From the NCBI RefSeq assembly GCF_029871245.1, contig NZ_SSON01000063.1, positions 1 through 64,000 on the forward strand: DNA of 64,000 bases, given 5' to 3'. Shown in pieces: positions 35,567-47,841 of this stretch; position 1 is the stretch's first letter; every line of letters starts with the position of its first letter. Below the pieces are notes generated by a model. The model did not search any database, was not told the origin of the DNA, and saw only the letters and a program-made list of their open reading frames with translations. Origin of the DNA: Pseudomonas sp. BN102. GTDB lineage: Bacteria > Pseudomonadota > Gammaproteobacteria > Pseudomonadales > Pseudomonadaceae. A program made the position numbers and the translations under genes.

Positions 35567-36040
35567 TGGTGCTACTCCGTGGGCCATTGGCCTCGATTGT
35601 TGTTGTTCTGTGACTCGGCGCCGGGTACGGGTCGAATCGGCACGAATGTACCTGTGGCAAAGGCAATTTGCCAGCGCCTCTCCAGAGGCGCTTTCGGGCA
35701 TCCATGGCGTCGGTGATGGGTAGTCATCGCCGTGGCGAATGAGTCTTCGCCTTTATCCGCGGCCCGCCGCAGGCCAAGCAGCAGAGCCTTTCAATCGTGG
35801 CCGGCCGGTCACGCTGCGTCATTGACAAGCGAGGACTTTTCCCTGAATCTCCGCTCACCCAAATCAAACGGGCGTATGAATTGAGCGTTTGTCTTGTCGG
35901 ACGCTCCTGACCCAGCCCGAATATCGCGTCGGTGGGTGTGCCGGACCGATTGGGACTATGCTCCGGCAGCGCCGGGGGGTGAGTCCGCCGGTCGGCTCCG
36001 ATGCGTACAGTCCAGTTTCCCAAACCGTGGAGATCAGTTG
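35567..36040. other. Regulatory region between exported-protein gene and fadB
   Basis: 474 bases with no supported gene. The right half should contain the fadBA promoter and includes a PsrA-like double dyad (35865-35891). The left half should contain the promoter of the leftward gene. A very long antisense frame that enters this region from fadBA is a GC-composition shadow. Confidence 0.6.
35865..35891. promoter_or_regulatory. Putative PsrA operator upstream of fadBA
   Basis: CAAAC-N4-GTATG is joined, sharing one G, to GAATT-N4-GTTTG. That gives 27 bases with the same half-site order as the double site in front of psrA (44758-44784). PsrA is known to repress fadBA5 in P. aeruginosa through C/GAAAC-N2-4-GTTTC/G motifs. 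Here three half-site bases deviate, so affinity may be lower. Confidence 0.6.
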
Positions 36041-38188
36041 ATGATTTACGAAGGTAAAGCCATCACGGTTAAGGCTCTTGAGGGCGGTATCGTCGAACTG
36101 AAATTCGACCTCAAGGGTGAGTCCGTCAATAAATTCAACCGTCTCACCCTCAACGAACTGCGCGATGCAGTCGTAGCCATCAAGGACGATGCTTCGGTCA
36201 AGGGCGTGATCGTCAGCAGCGGCAAGGACGTGTTCATCGTCGGCGCCGATATCACCGAATTCGTCGACAACTTCCAGTTGCCCGACGAAGAGCTGATGGC
36301 CGGCAACCTCGAAGCCAACAAGATCTTCAGTGCCTTCGAAGACCTGGAAGTCCCCACCGTCGCCGCGATCAATGGCATCGCCCTGGGTGGCGGCCTGGAA
36401 ATGTGCCTGGCAGCCGACTATCGCGTCATGAGCACCGAGGCCAAGATCGGCCTGCCGGAAGTCAAGCTGGGTATCTACCCGGGCTTCGGCGGCACCGTGC
36501 GCCTGCCGCGCATCATCGGTACCGATAACGCCATCGAGTGGATCGCCTCCGGCAAGGAGAACAAGGCCGAGGACGCGCTGAAAGTCGGCGCCGTCGACGC
36601 CGTGATCGCTCCCGAGCTGCTGCAGGCCGGTGCCCTGGACCTGGTCAAGCGCGCCATCGCCGGCGAGCTGGATTTCAAGGCCAAGCGCCAGCCCAAGCTG
36701 GAAAAGCTCAAGCTCAACGCCATCGAGCAGATGATGGCCTTCGAGACCGCCAAGGGCTTCGTCGCTGGCCAGGCCGGCCCGAACTACCCGGCTCCGGTCG
36801 AAGCCATCAAGACCATCCAGAAGGCCGCCAACTTCGGTCGTGACAAGGCGCTGGAAGTGGAAGCCGCAGGCTTCGTCAAACTGGCCAAGACCCCAGTCGC
36901 TGCCAGCCTGATCGGCCTGTTCCTGAATGACCAGGAGCTGAAGAAGAAGGGCAAGCTGTACGACGAGGCCGCCAAGGACGTGAAACTGGCCGCCGTACTG
37001 GGCGCCGGCATCATGGGTGGCGGCATCGCCTACCAGTCCGCGGTCAAGGGCACCCCGATCCTGATGAAGGACATTCGCGAGGAAGCCATCCAGCTCGGCC
37101 TGAACGAGGCCAGCAAGCTGCTGGATAAGCGCGTTTCCCGCGGCAAGCTGCCGGCCGCCAAGATGGCCCAGGCCCTCAACGCCATCCGTCCGACCCTGTC
37201 CTACGGCGATTTCGCCAATGTCGACATCGTGGTTGAGGCCGTGGTCGAGAACCCGAAGGTCAAGCAGGCCGTGCTGGCCGAAGTGGAAGGCGTGGTGAAG
37301 GAGGATGCGATCCTCACTTCCAACACCTCCACCATCTCCATCAGTCTGCTGGCCAAGGCGCTCAAGCGTCCGGAAAACTTCTGCGGCATGCACTTCTTCA
37401 ATCCGGTGCACATGATGCCGCTGGTGGAAGTGATCCGTGGCGAGAAGTCCGGTGAAACCGCCATCGCCACCACCGTCGCCTACGCCAAGAAGATGGGCAA
37501 GACCCCGATCGTGGTCAACGACTGCCCCGGCTTCCTGGTCAACCGCGTGCTCTTCCCGTACTTCGGCGGCTTCTCCAAGCTGCTGGGCTTCGGCGTCGAC
37601 TTCGTGCGCATCGACAAGGTGATGGAGAAGTTCGGCTGGCCCATGGGCCCGGCCTACCTGTCCGACGTGGTTGGCATCGACACCGGGCACCACGGCCGCG
37701 ACGTGATGGCCGAAGGCTTCCCGGACCGCATGGCCGTTGAAGGCAAGACCGCCGTCGACGCCATGTACGAGGCCAACCGCCTGGGCCAGAAGAACGGCAA
37801 GGGCTTCTACGCCTACGAGATGGACAAGCGCGGCAAGCCGAAGAAGGTCACTGACCCGGTCGCCTACGAAGTGCTCAAGCCGATCGTCACCGAGCAGCGT
37901 GAAGTCACCGATGAGGACATCATCAACTTCATGATGATCCCGCTGTGCCTGGAAACCGTGCGCTGCCTGGAAGACGGCATCGTATCGACCGCTGCCGAGG
38001 CCGACATGGGCCTGATCTACGGCATCGGCTTCCCGCCCTTCCGTGGTGGTGCGCTGCGTTACATCGACAGCATCGGCGTGGCCGAATTCGTGGCCCTGGC
38101 CGACAAGTACGCCGACCTGGGCGCGCTGTATCACCCGACCGCCAAGCTTCGCGAAATGGCCAAGAGCGGCCAGAAGTTTTTTGGCTAA
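36041..38188 (+). CDS. fadB: Fatty-acid oxidation complex alpha subunit
   Basis: A 715-residue multifunctional enzyme of beta-oxidation: enoyl-CoA hydratase, isomerase, epimerase and L-3-hydroxyacyl-CoA dehydrogenase. The crotonase half has the oxyanion loops [13 protein letters not shown] and [18 protein letters not shown] with the catalytic Glu pair around [14 protein letters not shown]. The NAD-binding fold starts [18 protein letters not shown] near 325, and the catalytic His lies in [15 protein letters not shown]. Length equals the usual 715. GGAG lies eight bases upstream of the ATG. It is followed 19 bases later by fadA, forming the alpha2beta2 complex. Confidence 0.97.
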   Translation: MIYEGKAITVKALEGGIVELKFDLKGESVNKFNRLTLNELRDAVVAIKDDASVKGVIVSSGKDVFIVGADITEFVDNFQLPDEELMAGNLEANKIFSAFEDLEVPTVAAINGIALGGGLEMCLAADYRVMSTEAKIGLPEVKLGIYPGFGGTVRLPRIIGTDNAIEWIASGKENKAEDALKVGAVDAVIAPELLQAGALDLVKRAIAGELDFKAKRQPKLEKLKLNAIEQMMAFETAKGFVAGQAGPNYPAPVEAIKTIQKAANFGRDKALEVEAAGFVKLAKTPVAASLIGLFLNDQELKKKGKLYDEAAKDVKLAAVLGAGIMGGGIAYQSAVKGTPILMKDIREEAIQLGLNEASKLLDKRVSRGKLPAAKMAQALNAIRPTLSYGDFANVDIVVEAVVENPKVKQAVLAEVEGVVKEDAILTSNTSTISISLLAKALKRPENFCGMHFFNPVHMMPLVEVIRGEKSGETAIATTVAYAKKMGKTPIVVNDCPGFLVNRVLFPYFGGFSKLLGFGVDFVRIDKVMEKFGWPMGPAYLSDVVGIDTGHHGRDVMAEGFPDRMAVEGKTAVDAMYEANRLGQKNGKGFYAYEMDKRGKPKKVTDPVAYEVLKPIVTEQREVTDEDIINFMMIPLCLETVRCLEDGIVSTAAEADMGLIYGIGFPPFRGGALRYIDSIGVAEFVALADKYADLGALYHPTAKLREMAKSGQKFFG

Positions 38189-38192
38189 TTGA

Positions 38193-39383
<1,191 letters not shown>

Positions 39384-39397
39384 GCGTAGCGAAGATG

Positions 39398-39426
39398 AAA
39401 AACCGGGGCCCAGTGCCCCGGTTTTT
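39398..39426 (+). terminator. Terminator after fadBA
   Basis: Stem AACCGGGGC / GCCCCGGTT with T5 after it and A-run before; ends the fadBA transcript. Confidence 0.9.
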
Positions 39427-39543
39427 GCTTTTATGTGGAATGCCGCCGTAGGAAATTTCCACCAAGGGCTGGCCTCGGGCCGAATGAAACGGCACCATGC
39501 GCAACTTTTGCGGGATAGCCTGCATCAACACTGTGAGGCAACC

Positions 39544-39780
39544 ATGAGCCTGCAACCGGGTCTCTATCGTCACTACAAGGGGCAGCAGTACCGGGTCATC
39601 GGTATTGCCCGGCATTCCGAGACCGAAGAGGAACTGGTGGTCTACCAGGCTCTCTATGGTGAATACGGCCTTTGGGTACGCCCGCTCAGCATGTTCGCCG
39701 AGACCGTCCAGGTGAATGGCGAGCAGATCGCGCGCTTCGCACTGGTGAGTGCCGAGGCGGATCCCTTTCCGCAGCCCTGA
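39544..39780 (+). CDS. DUF1653 domain protein
   Basis: A 78-residue cytosolic protein. The family pattern is clear: [20 protein letters not shown], then [13 protein letters not shown], then [10 protein letters not shown] and a final RF. It resembles a small SH3-like barrel. No function is established. The ATG at 39544 defines the usual MSLQPGLY start; longer open frames upstream are not supported. Confidence 0.9.
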   Translation: MSLQPGLYRHYKGQQYRVIGIARHSETEEELVVYQALYGEYGLWVRPLSMFAETVQVNGEQIARFALVSAEADPFPQP

Positions 39781-39893
39781 GGGCTTTACGGCCAGGGGCG
39801 AGCTTGACCGCGCCGCGCTGGCCACTATATATAGCGGTGCCGCGACGGGCGGCTCCCGCCTTTTACATATTTCATTCAGGAATACACCGATCA

Positions 39894-42500
39894 ATGGGCA
39901 AATCGCTGGTCATCGTGGAATCCCCGGCCAAGGCCAAGACCATCAACAAGTACCTGGGCAACCAGTACGTGGTGAAGTCGAGCATCGGCCACATCCGTGA
40001 CCTGCCTACCAGTGGTTCGGCCAGTACCGCCAAGGAGCCGGCCAAGCGTGGCAAGGCCGCTGCCGAGGCTCCGGCGCTGTCCGCCAAGGAAAAGGCCAAG
40101 CGCCAGCTGGTCGCTCGCATGGGTGTCGACCCGGACCATGGCTGGAAGGCCAAGTACGAGATCCTTCCCGGCAAGGAGAAGGTGATCGAAGAGCTGCGCC
40201 GCCTGGCCAAGGATGCCGACACCATCTATCTCGCAACCGACTTGGACCGCGAAGGGGAGGCCATTGCCTGGCACCTGCGGGAATCCATCGGTGGCGATGA
40301 CAGCCGCTACAAGCGCGTGGTGTTCAACGAGATCACCAAGAAGGCCATCCAGGAAGCCTTCTCCCAGCCCGGCGACCTCGATATCAATCGCGTCAACGCC
40401 CAGCAGGCGCGCCGCTTCCTCGATCGCGTGGTGGGCTACATGGTCTCGCCGCTGCTCTGGCAGAAGATCGCCCGCGGCCTGTCCGCCGGCCGCGTGCAGT
40501 CGGTCGCGGTGAAGCTGGTAGTGGAGCGCGAGCGCGAGATCCGCGCCTTTGTGCCGGAAGAGTACTGGGAAGTGCACGCCGACCTCGGCACCGCCAAGGG
40601 CGCCAAGGTGCGCTTCGAAGTGGCGCGGGAGAATGGCGAGGCCTTCAAGCCGCTGAATGAAGCTCAGGCCATGGCGGCCCTGGAGAAGCTCAAGGCGTCG
40701 GCCTATACGGTCGCCAAGCGCGAGGACAAGCCGACTTCCAGCCGTCCCTCCGCGCCCTTCATCACCTCCACCCTGCAGCAGGCGGCGAGCAACCGCCTTG
40801 GCTTCGGCGTGAAGAAGACCATGATGATGGCCCAGCGTCTCTATGAGGCCGGCTACATCACCTATATGCGTACCGACTCGACCAACCTGTCTGCCGACGC
40901 CATTGATATGGTGCGTGGCTTCATCGACAGCGAGTTCGGCAAGAAATACCTGCCTGCCAAGCCGAACTTCTATTCGAGCAAGGAAGGCGCCCAGGAGGCT
41001 CACGAGGCCATCCGCCCGTCCGACGTCAATCTCAAGCCGACCCAACTGTCCGGCATGGAGCGTGACGCCGAGCGCCTCTACGACCTGATCTGGCGTCAGT
41101 TCGTCGCCTGCCAGATGCCGCCGGCCGAGTACCTGTCCACCAGCGTCGCCGTCACCGCCGGCAAGTTCGAGCTGCGCGCCAAGGGTCGCATCCTCAAATT
41201 CGACGGCTACACCCGCGTCCTGCCGCAACAGAGCAAGCCGGGTGAGGACGACGTGCTGCCGGAAATGAACGAAGGCGAGCTGCTCAAGCTGCTGCAGCTG
41301 GAGCCCAGCCAGCACTTCACCAAGCCGCCGGCGCGTTACTCCGAGGCCAGTCTGGTCAAGGAGCTGGAGAAGCGAGGCATCGGCCGCCCGTCCACCTATG
41401 CGGCGATCATTTCCACCATCCAGGAGCGTGGCTACGTGACGGTGCAGAACCGCCGTTTCTACGCGGAGAAGATGGGCGACATCGTCACCGAGCGCCTCAA
41501 TGAGAGCTTCGCCAACCTGATGGACTACGGCTTCACTGCCGGCATGGAAGAGCATCTGGACGACGTCGCCCAGGGCGAGCGCGACTGGAAGCACCTGCTG
41601 GACGAGTTCTACGGCGACTTCAAGAAGAAGCTGGAGTTGGCCGAAGGTGCCGACAAGGGCATGCGCGCCAACCAGCCGACCCTGACCGACATCGCCTGCC
41701 GCGAATGCGGCCGGCCGATGATGATCCGGACCGCGTCCACCGGCGTCTTCCTCGGCTGTTCGGGCTACAGCCTGCCGCCGAAAGAGCGCTGCAAGGCCAC
41801 CATCAACCTGGTACCGGGCGACGAGATCGCCGCGGACGACGAAGGCGAGTCCGAATCCCGCGTGTTGCTTGGCAAGCATCGTTGCCCGATCTGCGCCACC
41901 GCCATGGACGCCTACCTGCTGGACGAGACCCGCAAGCTGCACATCTGCGGCAACAACCCGGATTGCTCGGGCTACGAGATCGAGCAGGGCCAGTACCGCA
42001 TCAAGGGTTACGAAGGCCCGAGCCTGGAGTGCGACAAGTGCGGTAGCGAGATGCAGCTCAAGACCGGCCGCTTCGGCAAATTCTTCGGCTGCACCAATGC
42101 CAGCTGCAAGAACACTCGCAAGCTGCTGAAGAGCGGCGAAGCGGCGCCGCCGAAGATCGACCCGATCCGCATGCCGGAGCTGAAGTGCGAGAAGGTCGAC
42201 GACATCTACGTGCTGCGTGACGGCGCTTCCGGCCTGTTCCTGGCCGCCAGCCAGTTCCCCAAGAACCGCGAGACCCGTGCGCCGCTGGTGCGGGAGCTGA
42301 TCCCGCACAAGGATGAACTGGACGCCAAGTACCACTACTTGCTGGCTGCGCCGGCCAAGGATCCCGAAGGGCGTCCGGCGGTGATCCGTTTCAGCCGCAA
42401 GACCAAGGAGCAGTACGTGCAGACCGAGGTGGAGGGCAAGCCCACCGGCTGGCGCGCCTTCTTCGACGGTGGCAAGTGGAAGGTCGAGGACAAGCGCTGA
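39894..42500 (+). CDS. topA: DNA topoisomerase I
   Basis: An 868-residue type IA topoisomerase that relaxes negative supercoils. The TOPRIM domain opens [20 protein letters not shown] and carries the metal motif [12 protein letters not shown]. The active-site Tyr is in [13 protein letters not shown] (Tyr324). The C-terminal region has Cys4 zinc ribbons ([27 protein letters not shown]), followed by basic repeat domains. The start ATG 39894 matches the universal N-terminus; open sequence upstream is out of frame with known homologues. Confidence 0.97.
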   Translation: MGKSLVIVESPAKAKTINKYLGNQYVVKSSIGHIRDLPTSGSASTAKEPAKRGKAAAEAPALSAKEKAKRQLVARMGVDPDHGWKAKYEILPGKEKVIEELRRLAKDADTIYLATDLDREGEAIAWHLRESIGGDDSRYKRVVFNEITKKAIQEAFSQPGDLDINRVNAQQARRFLDRVVGYMVSPLLWQKIARGLSAGRVQSVAVKLVVEREREIRAFVPEEYWEVHADLGTAKGAKVRFEVARENGEAFKPLNEAQAMAALEKLKASAYTVAKREDKPTSSRPSAPFITSTLQQAASNRLGFGVKKTMMMAQRLYEAGYITYMRTDSTNLSADAIDMVRGFIDSEFGKKYLPAKPNFYSSKEGAQEAHEAIRPSDVNLKPTQLSGMERDAERLYDLIWRQFVACQMPPAEYLSTSVAVTAGKFELRAKGRILKFDGYTRVLPQQSKPGEDDVLPEMNEGELLKLLQLEPSQHFTKPPARYSEASLVKELEKRGIGRPSTYAAIISTIQERGYVTVQNRRFYAEKMGDIVTERLNESFANLMDYGFTAGMEEHLDDVAQGERDWKHLLDEFYGDFKKKLELAEGADKGMRANQPTLTDIACRECGRPMMIRTASTGVFLGCSGYSLPPKERCKATINLVPGDEIAADDEGESESRVLLGKHRCPICATAMDAYLLDETRKLHICGNNPDCSGYEIEQGQYRIKGYEGPSLECDKCGSEMQLKTGRFGKFFGCTNASCKNTRKLLKSGEAAPPKIDPIRMPELKCEKVDDIYVLRDGASGLFLAASQFPKNRETRAPLVRELIPHKDELDAKYHYLLAAPAKDPEGRPAVIRFSRKTKEQYVQTEVEGKPTGWRAFFDGGKWKVEDKR

Positions 42501-42509
42501 CCGACTGCT

Positions 42510-42531
42510 GCGCGCCCGGCAACGGGCGCGC
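42510..42531. terminator. GC-rich hairpin after topA
   Basis: Nine-base stem GCGCGCCCG with GCAA loop, ten bases after the topA stop. It lacks a T-run, so it may act as a weak terminator or as an RNA-stabilising end. Confidence 0.5.
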
Positions 42532-42566
42532 ATATACTGCCTGAGTTCCCTGTGGAGGGCGCCGTC

Positions 42567-43085
42567 ATGGCCCATGAGCTCTATACCCGCACCAACCAGA
42601 AACTGTTCTTCGCCGGCCTGTCGCTGGAGTCCTGGCGCAAGGCTGAAGAGGGCAGGGCGATGAATGCGCAGGCGCTGGTGCAGTCCGAGCGCGAGGCGTC
42701 GCTCTTTCACCTCTACGGCGCCCTGCTCGGTCTTTGCCACGAGATTGCCGGCTACTACCGCTTGCCCGAGGCCAATGCGCCGCGCGTCGAGTTGCTGCTG
42801 ACCCCGCAGGTGCTGGCCGCTGCGCCCAGCCCGGAACTGGCCGAACTGGTGGAGTTGGCCCAGCAGGGTGAAACCTGGCTGGCCGAACTGCTCGCGGCCT
42901 ATCGGGCGTTGTTCCAGCCGCCGCAGGCGCCGAAACAGGCCAAGGTCGATCCGACCCTGCCGCTGATTACGGCGGTAAGCGTGGAAGAGGAAGTGGCGCC
43001 GCTTTCTCGGGAAACCCTGGAGTCCTGGCGGCAGAACCTGAAAGACCTGGCGCTGCGCTTTCGGGAAACCCTGAGCGAATGCTGA
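42567..43085 (+). CDS. Conserved protein, DUF6586-like
   Basis: A 172-residue helical cytosolic protein starting MAHELYTRTNQKLFFAGLSL behind GGAGG (42554-42558). It is restricted, as far as I recall, to Pseudomonas relatives, next to topA. The N-terminal 100 residues form a helical bundle rich in Leu and Ala (AQALVQSEREASLFHLYGAL). A Pro-Lys stretch links it to a C-terminal helix. No function is known. Confidence 0.82.
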   Translation: MAHELYTRTNQKLFFAGLSLESWRKAEEGRAMNAQALVQSEREASLFHLYGALLGLCHEIAGYYRLPEANAPRVELLLTPQVLAAAPSPELAELVELAQQGETWLAELLAAYRALFQPPQAPKQAKVDPTLPLITAVSVEEEVAPLSRETLESWRQNLKDLALRFRETLSEC

Positions 43086-43156
43086 TTTGATCGACGGACT
43101 AGGGCGTGCTGGCGGCTGACTGTTACAATGGACGCCTTTCGTGGAGATTTGAGCCT

Positions 43157-43390
43157 ATGCCTACGTCCTTTCTGGAAATAGTCGAACTGCCTGACGGGCG
43201 CATCATCCTGCGCCGGGCTGAGGACGAGGAGGCGTTGGTGACGCTGGACTTCTCTGCCGATGCCAAGGCCTTCCTCCAGGGGCATCACCTGGAAGTCGCC
43301 AAGGCCATGCTGAATGTCGGTGTGCAGATGGCTGGCCGGCTTGCCGAAGGCGAGATGGACCAAAACGAAGGTCCGCGCGTCCTGCATTGA
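43157..43390 (+). CDS. Small conserved protein
   Basis: A 77-residue protein starting MPTSFLEIVELPDGRIILRR; the TACAAT hexamer about 30 bases upstream may be its own -10. The first half is beta-rich and the second half is a helix (HHLEVAKAMLNVGVQMAGRL). It is conserved at this position upstream of sulA-lexA in related species, in my recollection. Function unknown. Confidence 0.82.
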   Translation: MPTSFLEIVELPDGRIILRRAEDEEALVTLDFSADAKAFLQGHHLEVAKAMLNVGVQMAGRLAEGEMDQNEGPRVLH

Positions 43391-43472
43391 GGCCCGGTGC
43401 CGAATCTTCCGCTGATTCGGTTACCGTCTGATGTCATGAGGCCCAGGCTTTTTGCCCGGCGCCCACTACTTC

Positions 43473-43946
43473 TCAGCCCAGCAGAATGTTCAGGCTTTGC
43501 GCGCCACCCTGGCGTGCAGCCTGCGCCAGCTGCCGTCTGGCTTTCTGGCCCAGTTGCAGCCAGCTGACAACTGTATGGCTACGCCCCAGGCGCAGCGCTT
43601 CGCAGGCCAGTTCCAGCGTGCTTTGCTCGCCTCGCGGTTGCAAGAGCAGGATGCGTTCGCGATTGAGCCCGGACTCCCGTAGCCAGGCCTGGGACAGGCT
43701 GGCGGGGGCGCCGATCAGCGTCAGCCAGCGCGCGTCCTGTTCTTCGCTCAGTTCCCGTAGCACGGAGGCCAGCAGGTGCCGGCAGTGGCCGGAGGCGCCG
43801 CGCAGGGACAATTCGCTGAAGGCCTCCGGTTCTTCCGTGTGGGCTTCATCGGCCACCTCGGTCAGCATCGGCGCCACGGGGTTGGCCAGGATGGCGTCGT
43901 GGAACAGTGGGAGCTGGGACCGGCCAAGCGATTGCGGGAACTGCAT
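43473..43946 (-). CDS. sulA: SOS cell-division inhibitor SulA
   Basis: A 157-residue inhibitor that binds FtsZ and blocks division after DNA damage. The RecA-like fold shows as RWLTLIGAPASLSQAWLRES followed by RILLLQPRGEQ and the FtsZ-contact region HTVVSWLQLG. It lies ten bases after lexA on the same strand, so it is probably expressed from the LexA-controlled lexA promoter, the arrangement known in Pseudomonas. Confidence 0.93.
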   Translation of the reverse strand: MQFPQSLGRSQLPLFHDAILANPVAPMLTEVADEAHTEEPEAFSELSLRGASGHCRHLLASVLRELSEEQDARWLTLIGAPASLSQAWLRESGLNRERILLLQPRGEQSTLELACEALRLGRSHTVVSWLQLGQKARRQLAQAARQGGAQSLNILLG

Positions 43947-43956
43947 AACGCCTCCT

Positions 43957-44568
43957 TTAGCGGCGGATCACGCCGACACTCAAACCTTCAATCACCAGGT
44001 CCTGTTCATCCAGGTTCACTTCGATGGGGGCGAACTCGGGGTTCTCGGCAATCAGCCAGACCTTGCCACCTTCGCGCTTGAAGCGCTTGACCGTGACTTC
44101 ATCGCCCAGTCGCGCCACTACCACCTGGCCGTTGCGCACTTCGCGGGTGCTGTGCACGGCGAGCAGGTCGCCGTCGTAGATCCCGATGTCCTTCATGGAC
44201 ATGCCGCGAACGCGCAGCAGGTAGTCGGCGCGAGGGTGGAAGAAGTCTGGGCTGATACGGCAGGATTCCTCGATGTTCTGTTGCGCGAGGATGGGAGCGC
44301 CGGCGGCGACCCGACCGATCACGGGCAGGCCGTCGTCATCGTTGGCGCCGGGCTCGAAGCCGGGAATGCGGATACCGCGGGACGCGCCGGGAGTCATCTC
44401 GATGGCGCCCTTGCGGGCGAGGGCCTTGAGGTGCTCTTCTGCGGCGTTGGGTGACTTGAAGCCGAGCTCCTGGGCGATTTCCGCGCGGGTCGGGGGGAAG
44501 CCGTTGTCTTCAAGGCAGCGCTTGATGAATGCGAGAATCTCGGCTTGGCGGGGCGTCAGTTTCAGCAT
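43957..44568 (-). CDS. lexA: SOS repressor LexA
   Basis: A 203-residue repressor-protease. The N-terminal winged helix ([16 protein letters not shown], then [20 protein letters not shown]) binds SOS boxes. The Ala-Gly cleavage site is in GRVAAGAPI. The catalytic Ser is in [11 protein letters not shown] and the Lys in DEVTVKRF, so RecA-stimulated self-cleavage should work. Two SOS boxes lie just upstream, so it represses itself and sulA. Confidence 0.97.
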   Translation of the reverse strand: MLKLTPRQAEILAFIKRCLEDNGFPPTRAEIAQELGFKSPNAAEEHLKALARKGAIEMTPGASRGIRIPGFEPGANDDDGLPVIGRVAAGAPILAQQNIEESCRISPDFFHPRADYLLRVRGMSMKDIGIYDGDLLAVHSTREVRNGQVVVARLGDEVTVKRFKREGGKVWLIAENPEFAPIEVNLDEQDLVIEGLSVGVIRR

Positions 44569-44577
44569 GGCGGCGCT

Positions 44578-44593
44578 CTGTCTTTTTATACAG
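44578..44593. promoter_or_regulatory. LexA box 1
   Basis: On the minus strand CTG-TATAAAAAGA-CAG, one base off the usual alternating centre of the consensus. It is ten bases upstream of the lexA ATG, so it overlaps the leader or promoter. Confidence 0.88.
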
Positions 44594-44596
44594 TGA

Positions 44597-44612
44597 CTGG
44601 AATTATATACAG
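44597..44612. promoter_or_regulatory. LexA box 2
   Basis: CTG-GAATTATATA-CAG, 19 bases centre-to-centre from box 1. Paired boxes in front of lexA are typical of gamma-proteobacteria and give tight autoregulation. Confidence 0.88.
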
Positions 44613-44757
44613 TGATCCGGTCTTGGCAACGCCTCTTTTTGGATTGCAGATGTGGGGGGAGTTGCTACCGGCCGGACCGGCCTTGGAGAGGCCGGCCGAT
44701 GAAGGCGTGGCAGTTGCGTCGGATAATGGGATGCGCGGCTTGACAAGTCGGCTGGCT

Positions 44758-44784
44758 GAAACGTATGTTTCAAACAAGTGTTTG
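44758..44784. promoter_or_regulatory. Double PsrA operator upstream of psrA
   Basis: GAAAC-GTAT-GTTTC and CAAAC-AAGT-GTTTG share one C, giving 27 bases of two perfect dyads. It lies 16 bases before the psrA start. PsrA of P. aeruginosa is known to bind such a motif and to repress its own gene; long-chain fatty acids release it. Confidence 0.9.
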
Positions 44785-44799
44785 TCAGGCGGAGGAGCC

Positions 44800-45507
44800 A
44801 TGGCCCAGTCGGAAACCGTCGAACGCATCCTGGATGCTGCGGAACAGCTGTTCGCGGAGAAAGGCTTCGCCGAGACTTCGTTGCGCCTGATCACCAGCAA
44901 GGCCGGGGTCAACCTGGCAGCGGTGAACTACCACTTCGGCTCGAAGAAGGCGCTGATCCAGGCGGTCTTCTCGCGCTTTCTCGGTCCCTTCTGCCAGAGC
45001 CTCGAGCGCGAGCTCGATCGGCGCCAGGCCAAAACAGAGAGCAAGCCCAGCCTCGAAGAGCTGCTGGAAATGCTCGTCGAGCAGGCCCTGGCGGTAAAGC
45101 CCCGCAGCGGCAATGACCTGTCGATCTTCATGCGCCTGCTCGGACTCGCATTCAGTCAGAGCCAGGGTCACTTGCGCAAGTACCTCGAAGAGGTTTATGG
45201 CAAAGTTTTCCGTCGCTACATGCTGCTGGTGAACGAGTCCGCCCCCAGGGTGCCGCCGCTGGAGCTGTTCTGGCGGGTGCATTTCATGCTCGGCGCCGCG
45301 GCGTTCAGCATGTCGGGCATCAAGGCGCTGCGCGCCATGGCGGAAAATGACTTCGGGGTGAACACCTCGATCGAGCAGGTGATGCGCCTGATGGTGCCCT
45401 TCCTCGCCGCCGGCATGCGCGCCGAAACCGGCGTCACCGACGACGCGCTGGCCAAGGCGGTGCTCAAGCCACGCAACAAGGCCCCGTCCGCCGCCGCGAA
45501 GGTTTAA
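44800..45507 (+). CDS. psrA: TetR-family fatty-acid-responsive regulator PsrA
   Basis: A 235-residue regulator. GGAGGAG directly before ATG 44800 fixes the start. The helix-turn-helix reads GFAETSLRLITSKAGVNLAA followed by VNYHFGSKKALIQAVFSRF. The C-terminal domain binds long-chain fatty acids. In P. aeruginosa PsrA represses fadBA5 and itself and activates rpoS. The double operator in front of this gene and the related one in front of fadBA support the same circuit here. Confidence 0.95.
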   Translation: MAQSETVERILDAAEQLFAEKGFAETSLRLITSKAGVNLAAVNYHFGSKKALIQAVFSRFLGPFCQSLERELDRRQAKTESKPSLEELLEMLVEQALAVKPRSGNDLSIFMRLLGLAFSQSQGHLRKYLEEVYGKVFRRYMLLVNESAPRVPPLELFWRVHFMLGAAAFSMSGIKALRAMAENDFGVNTSIEQVMRLMVPFLAAGMRAETGVTDDALAKAVLKPRNKAPSAAAKV

Positions 45508-45549
45508 AACGATGGGCGCGACTGGCCTGATCGGCTAAGCTTGCGGCCC

Positions 45550-46074
45550 ATGCAAACCCTCGATCTCCTGCATATCTCCATTGCTGACCAGCAGCTCTAC
45601 GGCTTTGCCGAGGGGCGGCTGGTTCTGCGCCTGCCCGTGTCTACCGCCTTGAACGGTGTGGGCGAAACCAATGGCTCCAATTGCACGCCTCGCGGCCTGC
45701 ACCAGGTGCGTGCGCGCATCGGTGCCGGATTGCCAGTCGGCGCCGTGCTGCGTGGCCGGCGCTGGACCGGTGAAGTCTGGAGCGCCGAGCTGCACGAGCG
45801 CTTTCCGGGGCGCGACTGGATTCTCAGCCGCATCCTCTGGCTGAGTGGCTGCGAGCCTGGCCGCAACCGTCTGGGGAAAGTGGACAGCTTCCGCCGCTAC
45901 ATCTATCTGCACGGCACGCCGGACAGCGAACCCATGGGAGAAGCCCGCTCCCACGGCTGCATTCGTCTGCGCAATGCCGATGTGCTGGAACTCTTCGACC
46001 GGGTACCCGTCCACTGTGCGGTACGCATAGACGAAGCGCCGTGCCCCGACTGGGCCGCGGCCGAACTCTCCTAA
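45550..46074 (+). CDS. L,D-transpeptidase (YkuD/ErfK family)
   Basis: A 174-residue protein. The catalytic block reads YIYLHGTPDSEPMG followed by SHGCIRLRNADV, with the nucleophilic Cys in SHGCIR. No clear signal peptide is present (the N-terminus is MQTLDLLHISIADQQLYGF), so export is uncertain. Family members make 3-3 crosslinks or attach lipoprotein to peptidoglycan; small forms like this one are poorly known. It lies ten bases before nagZ and is likely co-transcribed with it. Confidence 0.9.
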   Translation: MQTLDLLHISIADQQLYGFAEGRLVLRLPVSTALNGVGETNGSNCTPRGLHQVRARIGAGLPVGAVLRGRRWTGEVWSAELHERFPGRDWILSRILWLSGCEPGRNRLGKVDSFRRYIYLHGTPDSEPMGEARSHGCIRLRNADVLELFDRVPVHCAVRIDEAPCPDWAAAELS

Positions 46075-46083
46075 GGATTTTCC

Positions 46084-47082
46084 ATGCAAGGTTCCCTGAT
46101 GCTGGATATCGGCGGCACCTGGCTGACCGCCGAGGATCGGCAGATCCTTCGTCAGCCGGAAGTCGCCGGTCTGATCATTTTCGCCCGCAATATCGAAAGC
46201 CCGCGCCAGGTGCGCGAGCTCTGCGCGTCCATTCGCGCGGTGCGCCCGGACCTGATCCTGGCCGTCGACCAGGAAGGCGGTCGCGTGCAGCGCCTGCGCC
46301 AGGGCTTCCTGCGCCTGCCGGCCATGCGTGCCCTGGCCGACAACGCCAATGCCGAGCAACTGGCCGAGCAGTGTGGCTGGCTGATGGCGACCGAGGTGCT
46401 GGCCGTGGGGCTGGATATCAGCTTCGCCCCGGTCCTGGACCTCGACCACCAGCGCAGCGCCGTGGTCGGCAGTCGCGCCTTCGAGGGTGACCCGGCGCGC
46501 GCCGCGTCCCTGGCCGGCGCTTTCATCCGCGGGCTGCGAGCTGCGGGCATGGCCGCTACCGGCAAGCATTTCCCCGGCCACGGCTGGGCCGAGGCCGATT
46601 CCCACGTGGCGATTCCTACCGACGAGCGCAGCCTGGAGCAGATTCGCCAGAGCGACCTGATTCCCTTCTCTCGCCTGGCTGCGGAGCTGGACGGCATGAT
46701 GCCCGCCCACGTCATCTACCCGCAGGTGGACAACCAGCCGGCCGGATTCTCCCGGCGCTGGTTGCAGGACATCCTGCGCGGCGAGCTGAAGTTTTCCGGG
46801 GTCATTTTCAGCGATGATCTCTCCATGGCCGGCGCCCATGTGGTGGGCGATGCCGCCGAGCGTATCGAGGCCGCGCTGTCCGCTGGCTGCGACATGGGCC
46901 TGGTGTGCAATGACCGCGCCTCCGCCGAGCTGGCCCTGGAGCGCCTGCAGCGCCTGGGCGCCAAGCCTCCGGCGAGCCTTTCGCGGATGCGCCGCCGTGC
47001 CTTTCCCGGCACCGAGTACCGCCAGGATCCCCGCTGGCTGCAAGCCGTTGCAGCCCTGCGCGAAGCCCAGTTGATCGATTGA
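46084..47082 (+). CDS. nagZ: Beta-N-acetylhexosaminidase NagZ
   Basis: A 332-residue cytosolic GH3 enzyme that removes GlcNAc from recycled anhydro-muropeptides, producing signals for AmpC induction. The family signature KHFPGHGWAEADSHVAIP carries the catalytic His-Asp loop, and the nucleophile Asp is in IFSDDLSMAGAHVV. DQEGGRVQRL binds the sugar. It follows the L,D-transpeptidase gene and precedes the nucleoside phosphorylase gene by ten bases. Confidence 0.96.
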   Translation: MQGSLMLDIGGTWLTAEDRQILRQPEVAGLIIFARNIESPRQVRELCASIRAVRPDLILAVDQEGGRVQRLRQGFLRLPAMRALADNANAEQLAEQCGWLMATEVLAVGLDISFAPVLDLDHQRSAVVGSRAFEGDPARAASLAGAFIRGLRAAGMAATGKHFPGHGWAEADSHVAIPTDERSLEQIRQSDLIPFSRLAAELDGMMPAHVIYPQVDNQPAGFSRRWLQDILRGELKFSGVIFSDDLSMAGAHVVGDAAERIEAALSAGCDMGLVCNDRASAELALERLQRLGAKPPASLSRMRRRAFPGTEYRQDPRWLQAVAALREAQLID

Positions 47083-47829
<747 letters not shown>

Positions 47830-47841
47830 CTCGGAAATCTA

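Noticed and set aside
39891-42740. A 949-codon open frame antisense to topA
   Set aside because: Shadow frame produced by GC-rich third positions of topA; no recognisable domain.
44578-44612. SOS boxes as control sites for psrA
   Set aside because: They lie next to the lexA start and about 190 bases from psrA, which has its own operator.
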